DNA from: Nevskia sp.
GTDB taxonomy: Bacteria > Pseudomonadota > Gammaproteobacteria > Nevskiales > Nevskiaceae
Direction of reading: 5' to 3'
NCBI RefSeq assembly: GCF_023266035.1
Contig: NZ_JAHFRY010000026.1
Location: forward strand, 2,688 to 37,770
DNA length: 35,083 nt
In this document: positions 9,053-16,967 of the stretch, piece after piece
Position numbering within the stretch: position 1 is the stretch's first letter
How the letters are laid out: every line of letters starts with the position of its first letter
Translations under genes and position numbers: made by a program
The notes under the pieces: generated by a model
What the model was told of the DNA's origin: nothing
What the model saw: only the letters and a program-made list of their open reading frames with translations
Databases searched by the model: none

Positions 9053-9775
9053 CTACATGCCCGGCAGGAACCGCCCCGTCCGAGCGACGTAATCGCGGTA
9101 AGGCTCGCCCAGTTCGGCCTTCAGACCTTTTTCCTCGAAGTGCACGCCGATGAAGATGTAGATCGACATGCCGAGGCTGAACAGCAGATGGCTGCTGGTC
9201 ATCACCGGTGTCGCCCAGAAGGCGATGAAGATGCCGCTCATCATCGGATGGCGAATCCAGCGATAGAAGAAGTGCTCCTTGAACGCGATGGGCGTATAGC
9301 TGCGGCGTACCAGATTCAGCCAGACCTGACGCAGGCCGAACAGGTCGAAATGGTTGGTCAGGAAGGTGGAGATCAGCACGATCAGCCAGCCCAGCGCGGC
9401 CAGTGCGTACAGCGCCATCGCCAGCGTGGCGTTGTCGATCTGCCAGATCACACCCGGCAGCGGCTGCCAGTACAGGTAGGTGAGGATCAGCACGATGTTG
9501 GTCGCCAGCACATAGCTGCTGCGCTCGACCACCTGCGGCATGAAATGGGTCAGCCAGCGCTTGAAGCCGGGCCGGGCCATGACGCTGTGCTGGACGCCGA
9601 ACAGAGCGATCAGTCCGAGGTCGACGATCAGCGCTGTTGCCATCGGCCCAGGCTCGCCGCTGCTGACCGATTTCGGCACCACGACATCGTTCAGGAAGCC
9701 GATCAGATAGAGGAACACGGCGAAGAACAGGCTGTAGCAGACCACGCCGTAGACGAAGGACAGATAGCGGCTCAC
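9053..9775 (-). CDS. Membrane methyltransferase of the MddA (methanethiol S-methyltransferase)/NnrU type
   Basis: A 240-residue integral membrane protein with about five or six hydrophobic helices. FGVQHSVMARPGFKRW near residue 60, ERSSYVLATN near 85, DLFGLRQVWL near 145 and the cofactor-site-like RWIRHPMMSGIFIAFWATP near 175 all fit the isoprenylcysteine carboxyl-methyltransferase-like superfamily. They are closest, as far as I can recall, to MddA, which methylates methanethiol to dimethyl sulfide using S-adenosylmethionine. NnrU-like proteins share the fold, so the substrate is not certain. GTG 9775 is preceded by GGGAG at good spacing. It is convergent with the anti-sigma gene with only 30 bases between, and divergent from the SDR gene. 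Confidence 0.85.
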   Translation of the reverse strand: MSRYLSFVYGVVCYSLFFAVFLYLIGFLNDVVVPKSVSSGEPGPMATALIVDLGLIALFGVQHSVMARPGFKRWLTHFMPQVVERSSYVLATNIVLILTYLYWQPLPGVIWQIDNATLAMALYALAALGWLIVLISTFLTNHFDLFGLRQVWLNLVRRSYTPIAFKEHFFYRWIRHPMMSGIFIAFWATPVMTSSHLLFSLGMSIYIFIGVHFEEKGLKAELGEPYRDYVARTGRFLPGM

Positions 9776-9955
9776 TGCTTTCTCCCAGATGAAGGTGCAG
9801 CAGACCTAAGTCGGACCACTGTCGTTAGTTATCAAGCAGCGATTAGACGGCTGGCGTACAAGCCGCGCAAGCCGCCGCGGGCAAGCCCTAGCCTGCATTC
9901 CAGCGCCGGCCTTGCCATGCTCGGCGTCCGCTGTTTTCGCCTGAGGATCGCCACC

Positions 9956-9997
9956 ATGAACCTGCCCCTGCCCTACCCGATGGGAATTGCCCGATGA
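9956..9997 (+). CDS. Possible 13-codon leader ORF overlapping the SDR start
   Basis: ATG 9956 opens a 13-codon frame (MNLPLPYPMGIAR) with GAGG eight to ten bases upstream. It stops at TGA 9995-9997, overlapping the ATG of the SDR gene as ATGA. This arrangement fits translational coupling of a short leader peptide to the SDR. It may equally be chance. Confidence 0.3.
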   Translation: MNLPLPYPMGIAR

Positions 9998-10734
9998 GCC
10001 GCCCGACTGCCGTGGTCATCGGTGTCGGCGCTGAACAAGGCATCGGTGCCGCAGTCTCCCGCCGCTTCGCCAGCGCCGGTCATCACGTGCTGGTCGCCGG
10101 GCGTACGGCCGCGAAGATCGAAAAGGTGGTGGCGACGATCGTCGCTGCCGGCGGCAGTGCGACTGCGGTACCCACCGATGTCACCCAGGAGGCCGACGTG
10201 ATCCGCCTGTTCGATCAGGCGATGTCGCCCGGTGCCGGCTTCGAGCCGGCCGATGCCGTGGTGTTCAACGCCGGCAACAACGCGATCATCGATTTCACCC
10301 AACTGACCGCGGCTCAGTTCGAGGATTTCTGGCGCGTCGGCTGCTATGCCGGCTTCCTGGTCGGCCGCGAAGCAGCGAGGCGCTTGTTGCCGCTCGGCCG
10401 TGGCACGGTGATCTTCACCGGCGCTTCGGGCAGCCTGCGCGGCAAGCCGGGCTTCGCGCATTTCGCCGCCGCCAAGGCCGGGCTGCGGATGATCACGCAA
10501 AGCATGGCGCGCGAATACGGACCGAAAGGCCTGCACATTGCCCATGTGCTGATCGATGGCGGTGTCGACGGCGATCGCCTGCGCAACGCGCTTCCCGGCT
10601 ACATCGAGAAGGCTGGCAACGATGGCTTGCTCGATGTCGATGCGATTGCCGAAAACTACTGGACGCTGCACTGCCAGCAACGTTCAGCCTGGACCCAGGA
10701 ACTGGATCTGCGGCCGTACAAGGAAGCCTTCTGA
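9994..10734 (+). CDS. Short-chain dehydrogenase/reductase family protein lacking the catalytic Tyr
   Basis: A 246-residue Rossmann-fold SDR. The nucleotide-binding GVGAEQGIG is at about 10-18, and AGRT (35-38) after the second strand suggests NADP(H). FNAGNN replaces the usual NNAG. At the active site the normal YxxxK reads FAAAK (Phe157, Lys161), and the usual Ser position is Ala144 with Ser145 next to it, so the standard Ser-Tyr-Lys triad is incomplete. The segment SLRGKPGFAHFAAAK, followed by AHVLIDGGVDGDR, is that of a known SDR subgroup with Phe at this place, so it is not a sequencing error. Substrate unknown. ATG 9994 has GGGA about nine bases upstream and overlaps the leader ORF. A terminator follows at 10753. 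Confidence 0.88.
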   Translation: MSRPTAVVIGVGAEQGIGAAVSRRFASAGHHVLVAGRTAAKIEKVVATIVAAGGSATAVPTDVTQEADVIRLFDQAMSPGAGFEPADAVVFNAGNNAIIDFTQLTAAQFEDFWRVGCYAGFLVGREAARRLLPLGRGTVIFTGASGSLRGKPGFAHFAAAKAGLRMITQSMAREYGPKGLHIAHVLIDGGVDGDRLRNALPGYIEKAGNDGLLDVDAIAENYWTLHCQQRSAWTQELDLRPYKEAF

Positions 10735-10752
10735 GACGGTTCTCCAAAAGAA

Positions 10753-10779
10753 AAGCCGCCCGCGCAAGGCGGGCGGCTT
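10753..10779. terminator. Intrinsic terminator between convergent genes
   Basis: An 11-bp GC-rich stem, AAGCCGCCCGC with GCGGGCGGCTT, has a five-base loop. On the minus strand it runs into TTTTCTTTTGG, an ideal U-tract for the gene at 10813-11136. On the + strand it lies 18 bases after the SDR stop and can act there too. Confidence 0.85.
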
Positions 10780-10812
10780 CCCGAGGATGACCAACCAGAC
10801 TACAAACCGCGA

Positions 10813-11136
10813 TCAGCGCGTGGTGGTTTTCTGCAGGTGCGAAAACTTCGCGCGCTTCCAGGCTTCGATCGAATCCAGCTTCGGTGCTTCGACGCCATCG
10901 GCCGCGGCGACCGCCTTGCCGTCAGTTGCGAACAGCGCCGGATGCTTGGCCTGCTGCCAGGCCTCGATAGAACCCGCGGCCGGCTTGGTGTCGGCAGATT
11001 CGGGCGCCGGCACGGCGTTGTCCGTGGTCGGATAGAGCCAGTGATGCTTGGTTTTCTGCCAGTCGTTGGCCATGGCGGAGGGCGCGGTGATGACTGCCGC
11101 GAGCGCGGCGATGGTCAGGAATTGTTTGATGGACAT
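10813..11136 (-). CDS. Small secreted protein with three W-x3-K-x3-L repeats
   Basis: No known function recognised. ATG 11136 is chosen because GAGG lies about eight bases upstream; an in-frame start 12 codons earlier has no such support. The first 24 residues form a signal peptide ending SAMA, followed by NDW. The mature protein of about 83 residues is built from three units with Trp, Lys and Leu at fixed spacing: W26-K30-L34, W60-K64-L68 and W93-K97-L101. The period is 33-34 residues, and SIEAW precedes the second and third. Between them are Ala/Pro/Asp-rich links. The protein should be periplasmic or extracellular. The next gene on the same strand (11254-11658) is also a small exported protein, and a strong terminator follows at 10753-10779. 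Confidence 0.78.
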   Translation of the reverse strand: MSIKQFLTIAALAAVITAPSAMANDWQKTKHHWLYPTTDNAVPAPESADTKPAAGSIEAWQQAKHPALFATDGKAVAAADGVEAPKLDSIEAWKRAKFSHLQKTTTR

Positions 11137-11253
11137 GAGGTGTACCTCGTCTCGGACGAAAGGAAAAGCCAAACCCTTCGAGTGATGGCAGGGAAGCCAT
11201 CGGGCACGAGACCACGGCCGGATACGGCAGCCCGATGCCGTACCGGCCCGGAC

Positions 11254-11658
11254 TCAGATCCGCAGACGTGCCGTGACGAGGTAGGTGAGGGAGCCCGGCG
11301 ATACCACCGCCGCATGGCGGGCGCGCGGTATTCGTGGAATCGGCGGGCGATGCTGCAGTGAAGCCGTGGCCTGAGGCTGCGGCCAGGCGGCCGGCAGGTG
11401 GACCGGCTGGGGATCGGTCAGCTGTGCTGCCAGGGCGTCCTGATCGTCCGTCTGACGCGGGTTGCGGCTGGCGAGATCGAGCGCGACGTCGCAGGACGAG
11501 CCGCGATCCTGCGGCGCTTCGCCTTGCGGGTCGGCAACCAGAGCGTGCAGCTTGCAGGGCTCGGCTGCCCCGAATCCCACCGCTTCGCAGGCGTACACCA
11601 CCCGCAACTGCATCAGCAGCGCGAGGATGACAACAACGAGGGCGGGAAGCTTCTTCAT
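11254..11658 (-). CDS. Small exported hypothetical protein with Cys pairs
   Basis: A 134-residue protein of unknown function. ATG 11658 (MKKLPALVVVILALLMQLR) starts a clear signal peptide ending near VVYA. The mature part begins CEAVGFGAAEPCKLHALVAD, has a further Cys in SSCDVALDL, and ends in a Pro/Arg-rich tail. Three Cys near the mature N-terminus suggest disulfides or metal binding. I recall similar short proteobacterial secreted proteins with FRVAYAC-like ends, but no function for them. No strong ribosome site is seen; a TTG 15 codons upstream is possible. It lies about 117 bases before the repeat protein gene on the same strand and may share its transcript. Confidence 0.62.
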   Translation of the reverse strand: MKKLPALVVVILALLMQLRVVYACEAVGFGAAEPCKLHALVADPQGEAPQDRGSSCDVALDLASRNPRQTDDQDALAAQLTDPQPVHLPAAWPQPQATASLQHRPPIPRIPRARHAAVVSPGSLTYLVTARLRI

Positions 11659-11864
11659 GGTGCAGTGTCCGCACAGTTTCAGTGCATTGACTGCCGCTGA
11701 CAACAGAAGTTCAGCTGATTTCGTTCAAATCATCGAGATTAATGAAGACAAAACAATGCTTTGACTAATTACTGACGAGTTCCGCCTTCCCCACCCAAAT
11801 AAAGTAATCGCACCAATAAAGAGCAATCACGCTGAACGAAAAATCATCGCTACGCCTTTGGCGA

Positions 11865-12485
11865 TCAGCGCAGCCGGCCCACAGCCCTCGCCAGTTCAGT
11901 GATTCCCGCCCAGTCGCCAGCAGCGACCATCGCCGGTGGCGCCAGCCAGGAGCCGCCGACGCAGGCGACATTCGGCAGCGCCAGATAGCCATGGGCGCTG
12001 GCGGCATCGATGCCCCCGGTCGGGCAGAACAGCACGTCGGAAAACACCGAAGCCAGTGCCTTCAGCAGCGGGATGCCGCCGGCGGGCGCCGCAGGAAAAA
12101 GCTTCAGCGCGCGGAAGCCGGCATCGCGCGCGGCCAGCACTTCGCTCGGCGTCATCGTGCCGGGCAGGAACGGCAGGCCGGACTTGTTGATCGCATCGAG
12201 CAGTGCCGGCGTGGCACCCGGGCTGACGCCGAACTGCGCGCCAGCGGTGATCGCGGCGAGCACATCGTCCGGGCTGGTCACGGTGCCGACGCCGACGATG
12301 GCATCCGGCACTGCTTGGCGAATGGCGCGCACGCAGTCGAGCGCGATCGGCGTGCGCATGGTTACTTCGAGCACGCGCACGCCGCCGTCGACCAGGGCCT
12401 GGGCGAGCGGCACGGCGTGGCGAATGTCGCTGAGCACGATGACCGGCATGACCGGGCCGGCTTTCATGATGTCGATGATCTGCAT
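11865..12485 (-). CDS. eda: KDPG/KHG aldolase
   Basis: 2-Keto-3-deoxy-6-phosphogluconate aldolase, the last Entner-Doudoroff enzyme, giving pyruvate and glyceraldehyde-3-phosphate. It is a 206-residue class I aldolase barrel. LEVTMRT with Glu40, GVGTV at 65-69 and the Schiff-base lysine in ALKLFPA (Lys128) are all present, and PTGGID forms the phosphate site. ATG 12485 follows edd by 93 bases on the same strand, so edd-eda is probably one operon. It is also the point where glucuronate- and alginate-derived KDPG would enter, which matters given the alginate lyase at 4080. Confidence 0.95.
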   Translation of the reverse strand: MQIIDIMKAGPVMPVIVLSDIRHAVPLAQALVDGGVRVLEVTMRTPIALDCVRAIRQAVPDAIVGVGTVTSPDDVLAAITAGAQFGVSPGATPALLDAINKSGLPFLPGTMTPSEVLAARDAGFRALKLFPAAPAGGIPLLKALASVFSDVLFCPTGGIDAASAHGYLALPNVACVGGSWLAPPAMVAAGDWAGITELARAVGRLR

Positions 12486-12578
12486 GCTGCGGTTTCCGTT
12501 TTTGGTTCGTTCTTATGGCGTGGATTCGAAGATCCACTGCCCGCCCTGTTCAGCCCCTGCCCAAGCCCCAATCAACCT

Positions 12579-14465
12579 CTATTCAGCGCTCGGATTCTCA
12601 TGCTCCACCGGCCAGAGATCGGCCGTCACCGCCGGCGGTGCCAACCCGCCGCCGAAGATCACTGCGCCGGTTTCCGCCGTGCTGACCATCGCCCGTGCCG
12701 ACGCGAACAACTCGCGCCCCATGCCGCTTTCGTTGCCGGACAGATCGGCCGTCGCCGGCAGCCGCGCCGCCCACTCGGCGGCGTCGACCAGCGCTTCCAG
12801 CGTGCCGGCCTCGGCATCGAGACGGATCAGATCGCCATCGCGGACCCGGTCCAGCGCGCCGCCGGCCAGACATTCCGGCGACACATGAATCGCCGCCGGC
12901 ACCTTGCCGGATGCGCCGGACATGCGGCCATCGGTGACCAGCGCCACATGGAAACCTTCGTCCTGCAGCACCGCCAGCGGCGGCGTCAGCTTGTGCAGCT
13001 CCGGCATGCCGTTCGCACGCGGGCCCTGGTAGCGAACCACGGCGACGAAATCGCGACGCAGGTCGCCGCGCTTGAACGCCGCCTGCACCGCTTCCTGGGA
13101 ATCGAAGACCAGTGCCGGCGCTTCGACGATCCGATGTTCCGGCTTCACCGCCGACACTTTGATGACAGAGCGGCCGAGGTTGCCGGTCAGCCGGCGCAGG
13201 CCGCCATCGGCACTGAAAGGATTCGAGGCCGGGCGCAGCACGCTGTCGTCGCCGGATACCGCCGGCGCGTCGCGCCAGACGAGCTTGCCGTCGCCATCGA
13301 GAAACGGCTCCTGGGCATAGGCAGCCAGCCCCGGCCCGGCCACGGTCTGGACATCGCCGTGCAGCAGGCCCGCGGCCAGCAGTTCGCGGATCAGATAGCC
13401 CATGCCGCCGGCGGCATGGAAATGGTTCACGTCGGCCTTGCCGTTCGGGTAGATGCGCGCCAGCAACGGCACCACACCGGACAGATCGGAGAAATCATCC
13501 CAGTCGATGACGATGCCGGCGGCGCGCGCCATCGCGATCAGGTGGATCGTGTGATTGGTCGAACCGCCGGTGGCATGCAGGCCGACGATGGCGTTGACGA
13601 TGGCGCGCTCGTCGACGATCGCGGCGATCGGCGTGTAGGTATCGCCGAGCGTGGTCAGCGCGGCAACGCGCTTGGCGGCGGCCGCGGTCAGCGCATCGCG
13701 TAGCGGCGTGTTCGGATTGACGAAGGCGGCACCGGGCAGATGCAGGCCCATGACCTCCATCAGCATCTGGTTCGAATTCGCGGTGCCGTAGAAAGTGCAG
13801 GTACCGGGGCCGTGATAGCTCTGCGCCTCGGATTCCAGCAGCGCATCGCGGCCAACCTTGCCCTGCGCGAACAGTTGCCGGACCTTGGCCTTGTCGTCGT
13901 TCGGCAGGCCGGACGGCATCGGCCCGCCCGGCACGAAGACCGTAGGAAGATGACCGAAGCTCAGCGCGCCGATCACCAGGCCGGGCACGATCTTGTCGCA
14001 GATGCCGAGCATCAGCGCGGCATCGAACGTGTTGTGGCTGAGCGCGATCGCGGTCGACATGGCAATGACATCGCGCGAGAACAAGCTCAGCTCCATGCCC
14101 GGCTCGCCCTGGGTGACGCCATCGCACATCGCCGGCACGCCACCCGCGAACTGGGCGACGGCAAAGGCCTCGCGCGCAGCCTGCTTGATGATCGCCGGGT
14201 AGCGCTCCAGAGGCTGGTGCGCGGACAGCATGTCGTTGTATGCGGAGACGATCGCCAGATTCGGCCAGCGGCCGGCGCGCAGCTGCGATTTGTCGCCGCT
14301 GTCGGATGCGGCAAAGGCATGGGCGAGATTGGTGCAGCCCAGACGGCCACGCGCCGTGCCGGATTCGCGCGCGGCATCGATGCGCTTCAGATAAAGGGCC
14401 CGCAGCGCCTGGCTGCGGTGCCGGATACGTGCAGTAACCGCAGCAACGACCGGATTCAACGACAT
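12579..14465 (-). CDS. edd: Phosphogluconate dehydratase
   Basis: 6-Phosphogluconate dehydratase, converting 6-phosphogluconate to KDPG; a 628-residue member of the IlvD/Edd family with an iron-sulfur cluster. Cysteines in the family positions are Cys114 ([10 protein letters not shown]), Cys156 (GICDKIVPG) and Cys223 ([15 protein letters not shown]). ATG 14465 (MSLNPVV) is preferred because CGGAG lies five bases upstream; an in-frame start six codons earlier has no support. It is first in the edd-eda operon and divergent from zwf-pgl, so the whole pathway is expressed from one 122-base region. Confidence 0.96.
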   Translation of the reverse strand: MSLNPVVAAVTARIRHRSQALRALYLKRIDAARESGTARGRLGCTNLAHAFAASDSGDKSQLRAGRWPNLAIVSAYNDMLSAHQPLERYPAIIKQAAREAFAVAQFAGGVPAMCDGVTQGEPGMELSLFSRDVIAMSTAIALSHNTFDAALMLGICDKIVPGLVIGALSFGHLPTVFVPGGPMPSGLPNDDKAKVRQLFAQGKVGRDALLESEAQSYHGPGTCTFYGTANSNQMLMEVMGLHLPGAAFVNPNTPLRDALTAAAAKRVAALTTLGDTYTPIAAIVDERAIVNAIVGLHATGGSTNHTIHLIAMARAAGIVIDWDDFSDLSGVVPLLARIYPNGKADVNHFHAAGGMGYLIRELLAAGLLHGDVQTVAGPGLAAYAQEPFLDGDGKLVWRDAPAVSGDDSVLRPASNPFSADGGLRRLTGNLGRSVIKVSAVKPEHRIVEAPALVFDSQEAVQAAFKRGDLRRDFVAVVRYQGPRANGMPELHKLTPPLAVLQDEGFHVALVTDGRMSGASGKVPAAIHVSPECLAGGALDRVRDGDLIRLDAEAGTLEALVDAAEWAARLPATADLSGNESGMGRELFASARAMVSTAETGAVIFGGGLAPPAVTADLWPVEHENPSAE

Positions 14466-14587
14466 GATCACTCCGTGATGCACACCGATCGGATGGCAGG
14501 AAAACAGCTAGCGATACTCGGTGGCCTAGGGCAGGCAAGATAGCACTGCAAGAACGATGCAAAAGCGGTCAACAACTCAGGAACCCC
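14466..14587. promoter_or_regulatory. Divergent promoter region between edd and zwf
   Basis: The 122 bases between the two start codons must contain both promoters. ATCACTCCGTGAT (14467-14479) is a 5-3-5 inverted repeat sitting over the edd ribosome site. I see no clear HexR-type box (TGTAATTAAATTACA). The zwf ribosome site is CAGGAA at 14578-14583. Confidence 0.5.
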
Positions 14588-16048
14588 ATGGCACAAGCAC
14601 CCTGCTTCGATCTGGTTTTCTTCGGCGGCACTGGCGATCTGGCGCTGCGCAAGCTGCTGCCGGCGCTGTACTACCGACATCGCGATACCAAGGATTGCAG
14701 CGGCTGGCGGATCATTGCCGTGTCGCGGCAGCCGATGGAAACCGCGGCCTATCTGGAGCTGGTCCATGAGGCCTTCCAACGCTTCATTCCGGCCAAGGAT
14801 TTCAATGAAGCGGGCTGGCAGCGCTTTTCCACCCGCATCGAGTATCTGTCGCTCGACGGCCTGAATCCGGACGATTACGGCCTGCTGGCCCGCACTCTCG
14901 CCGACTCGGCCGATCGCGTGCGCGTGTTCTATCTGTCGACCGCCGCCAGCCTGTTCGCGGCGATCTGCGAGAACCTGGCCAAGGCCGGGCTGGTCACCGA
15001 TCTGAGCCGTGTGGTGCTGGAGAAACCGCTCGGCTTCAGCCTCGAAAGCGCCACCGCGATCAATGAAGCGGTCGGCCGGATCTTCCGCGAGCCGCAGATC
15101 TTCCGCATCGACCATTACCTCGGCAAGGAAACGGTGCAGAACCTGATCGCGCTGCGCTTCGGCAACTCGATCTTCGAGCCGCTGTGGCATCGCGCCAGCA
15201 TCCGCGACGTGCAGATCACCCTGGCGGAAACGGTCGGCGTCGGCGATCGCGGCGAGTACTACGACCATTACGGTGCACTGCGCGACATGGTGCAGAACCA
15301 CGCACTGCAACTGCTCTGCATCATGGCCATGGAACCGCCGTCGTCGATCGACCCGGACGAGATCCGCGACGAGAAACTGAAGGTGCTGCGCGCGCTGCGG
15401 CCGTTCACGCCGGAAGACGTGCGCAACAAGATCGTCCGCGGCCAGTACCGCGCAGGAGCGATCGACGGCAAGGCGGTGCCCGGCTATCTCGACGAAACCG
15501 GCATCCCCGAAGGCTCGACCACCGAAACCTTCGTGTCGATGCGGGTCGATGTCGACAACTGGCGCTGGGCGCGGGTGCCGTTCTACATCCGCACCGGCAA
15601 GCGGATGCAGGAGCGGATGTCGGAGATCGTCATCAACTTTCGCGCCGTGCCGCACGCCATCCTGCCCGGCAATGATGCCGGCGCGGTCAATCGGCTGGTG
15701 ATCCGTCTGCAGCCGGACGAAGGCATCGAACTGCACGTGCTGGCCAAGGTGCCGGGCGCGGACATGCGGGTGAAGCCGGTCAAGCTCGATCTGGATTTCG
15801 CGGAAACCTTCAAGACCCGCCAGTGGGACGCCTACGAACGCCTGCTGATGGACGTGATCAGCGGCAACCTCACCTTGTTCATGCGCCGCGATGAACTCGA
15901 TGCCGCCTGGCAGTGGGTGGACCCGATCCACGCCGCCTGGGCGGCCAGTTCCGATGCGCCGAAGACCTATTCGTCAGGCACCTGGGGCCCGACGGCGTCG
16001 AGCGCTCTGATCGTTCGCGATGGTCTGAGCTGGAAGGAGGAAACCTGA
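14588..16048 (+). CDS. zwf: Glucose-6-phosphate 1-dehydrogenase
   Basis: Oxidises glucose-6-phosphate to 6-phosphogluconolactone with NADP or NAD. The protein has 486 residues, the normal length. The Rossmann motif GGTGDLALRK is at 13-22, EKPLG at 145-149, and the active-site segment RIDHYLGKE at 173-181 contains the substrate-binding His176 and Lys180. FYIRTGKRM and the C-terminal DPIHAAW also fit. ATG 14588 has AGGA five bases upstream. pgl follows after only two bases, so zwf-pgl is one operon, divergent from edd-eda. Confidence 0.97.
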   Translation: MAQAPCFDLVFFGGTGDLALRKLLPALYYRHRDTKDCSGWRIIAVSRQPMETAAYLELVHEAFQRFIPAKDFNEAGWQRFSTRIEYLSLDGLNPDDYGLLARTLADSADRVRVFYLSTAASLFAAICENLAKAGLVTDLSRVVLEKPLGFSLESATAINEAVGRIFREPQIFRIDHYLGKETVQNLIALRFGNSIFEPLWHRASIRDVQITLAETVGVGDRGEYYDHYGALRDMVQNHALQLLCIMAMEPPSSIDPDEIRDEKLKVLRALRPFTPEDVRNKIVRGQYRAGAIDGKAVPGYLDETGIPEGSTTETFVSMRVDVDNWRWARVPFYIRTGKRMQERMSEIVINFRAVPHAILPGNDAGAVNRLVIRLQPDEGIELHVLAKVPGADMRVKPVKLDLDFAETFKTRQWDAYERLLMDVISGNLTLFMRRDELDAAWQWVDPIHAAWAASSDAPKTYSSGTWGPTASSALIVRDGLSWKEET

Positions 16049-16050
16049 GC

Positions 16051-16776
16051 ATGGCCCCCATCGAGAACGGCAAGAACATCGAAAATCGCATCGAGCACCA
16101 GTTCGACGATGCCGCGACGGCAGCCGAAACGCTCGCCGCGCTGGTCGCCACGCAGCTGGCCGACGCGCTGCTCGAGCGCGGCGTCGCCTCGCTGGTGGTC
16201 TCCGGCGGCAAGAGCCCGATTCCGTTCTTCGCTGCTCTTCGTGTGCTGCCGCTGGACTGGTCCAAGGTCTGGATCACGCTTGCCGACGAACGCTGGGTCG
16301 AACCCTCTTCCGCCGACAGCAACGAGCGCCTGCTCCGCGAACATCTGCTGCGCGATGCCGCCGCCACTGCCCGTTTCGTGCCGCTGAAATCCGCATTCGG
16401 AACTGCGGAAGCAGGACTGGCCACCAGCAGTGCGGCGCTGGCGGCGGTCCCGCGGCCGTTCGACGTCGTCGTCCTTGGCATGGGTGAAGACGGGCATACC
16501 GCTTCGCTGTTTCCCGGCACCAGCGGCCTGCCTGCCGCGCTGCTGATGGACGATCCGGCCACGCTGGCGGCGATCACGCCGCTGACCGCACCACATCAGC
16601 GAATCAGCCTGCGCCTGCCGGCCTTGCTCGACAGCCGCTGCATCCACCTGCCGCTGAGCGGCGCCAGCAAACTCGCCGTCTACCAGCGCGCGCTGGCCGA
16701 GAACGATCCGCTGCAATGGCCGATCGCCGCCGTGCTGCATCAGGCGAAAGTGCCGGTCAACCTCTGGCTTTCCTGA
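16051..16776 (+). CDS. pgl: 6-Phosphogluconolactonase
   Basis: Hydrolyses 6-phosphogluconolactone to 6-phosphogluconate, the step between Zwf and Edd. The protein has 241 residues, as in DevB/SOL-type enzymes. SGGKSPIPFF at 51-60, ADERWVEP at 78-85 and GMGEDGHTASLFPG at 143-156 are the family signatures. ATG 16051 has the strong site AAGGAGG (16034-16040) ten bases upstream, lying inside the end of zwf, and starts two bases after the zwf stop. The frame is open further upstream, but there it overlaps zwf. Confidence 0.95.
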   Translation: MAPIENGKNIENRIEHQFDDAATAAETLAALVATQLADALLERGVASLVVSGGKSPIPFFAALRVLPLDWSKVWITLADERWVEPSSADSNERLLREHLLRDAAATARFVPLKSAFGTAEAGLATSSAALAAVPRPFDVVVLGMGEDGHTASLFPGTSGLPAALLMDDPATLAAITPLTAPHQRISLRLPALLDSRCIHLPLSGASKLAVYQRALAENDPLQWPIAAVLHQAKVPVNLWLS

Positions 16777-16830
16777 ATCTGAGTCTGTGGGCGCTGAGGC
16801 CGTCACGCGCGGCTTCTGCAGCATTGGGCA

Positions 16831-16880
16831 ATCAGTCATACTGAACTTCGTGTTCATAAATCGTTTACACGACGACTGAT
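16831..16880. promoter_or_regulatory. Nested inverted repeats upstream of the FadL-like gene
   Basis: ATCAGTC (16831-16837) pairs with GACTGAT (16874-16880), and inside it TCGTGT (16848-16853) pairs with ACACGA (16867-16872). The centre is AT-rich (TCATAAATCGTTT). The structure lies about 90 bases before the porin start and about 55 after pgl. It could be an operator overlapping the porin promoter or a transcript hairpin. CATAAA is the only -10-like element seen. Confidence 0.35.
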
Positions 16881-16967
16881 GAATGCCCACAGCTGACCGG
16901 CCGTGGTCGCGCCCGTCAAACCACAGAACAGATCCGCCTTCGGGACGGAATCGATCAGGGAACATTG

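Noticed and set aside
11991-13703. A 570-codon plus-strand frame
   Set aside because: It lies antisense to eda and edd, is rich in Arg/His/Gln in the manner of GC-rich shadow frames, and has no motif.
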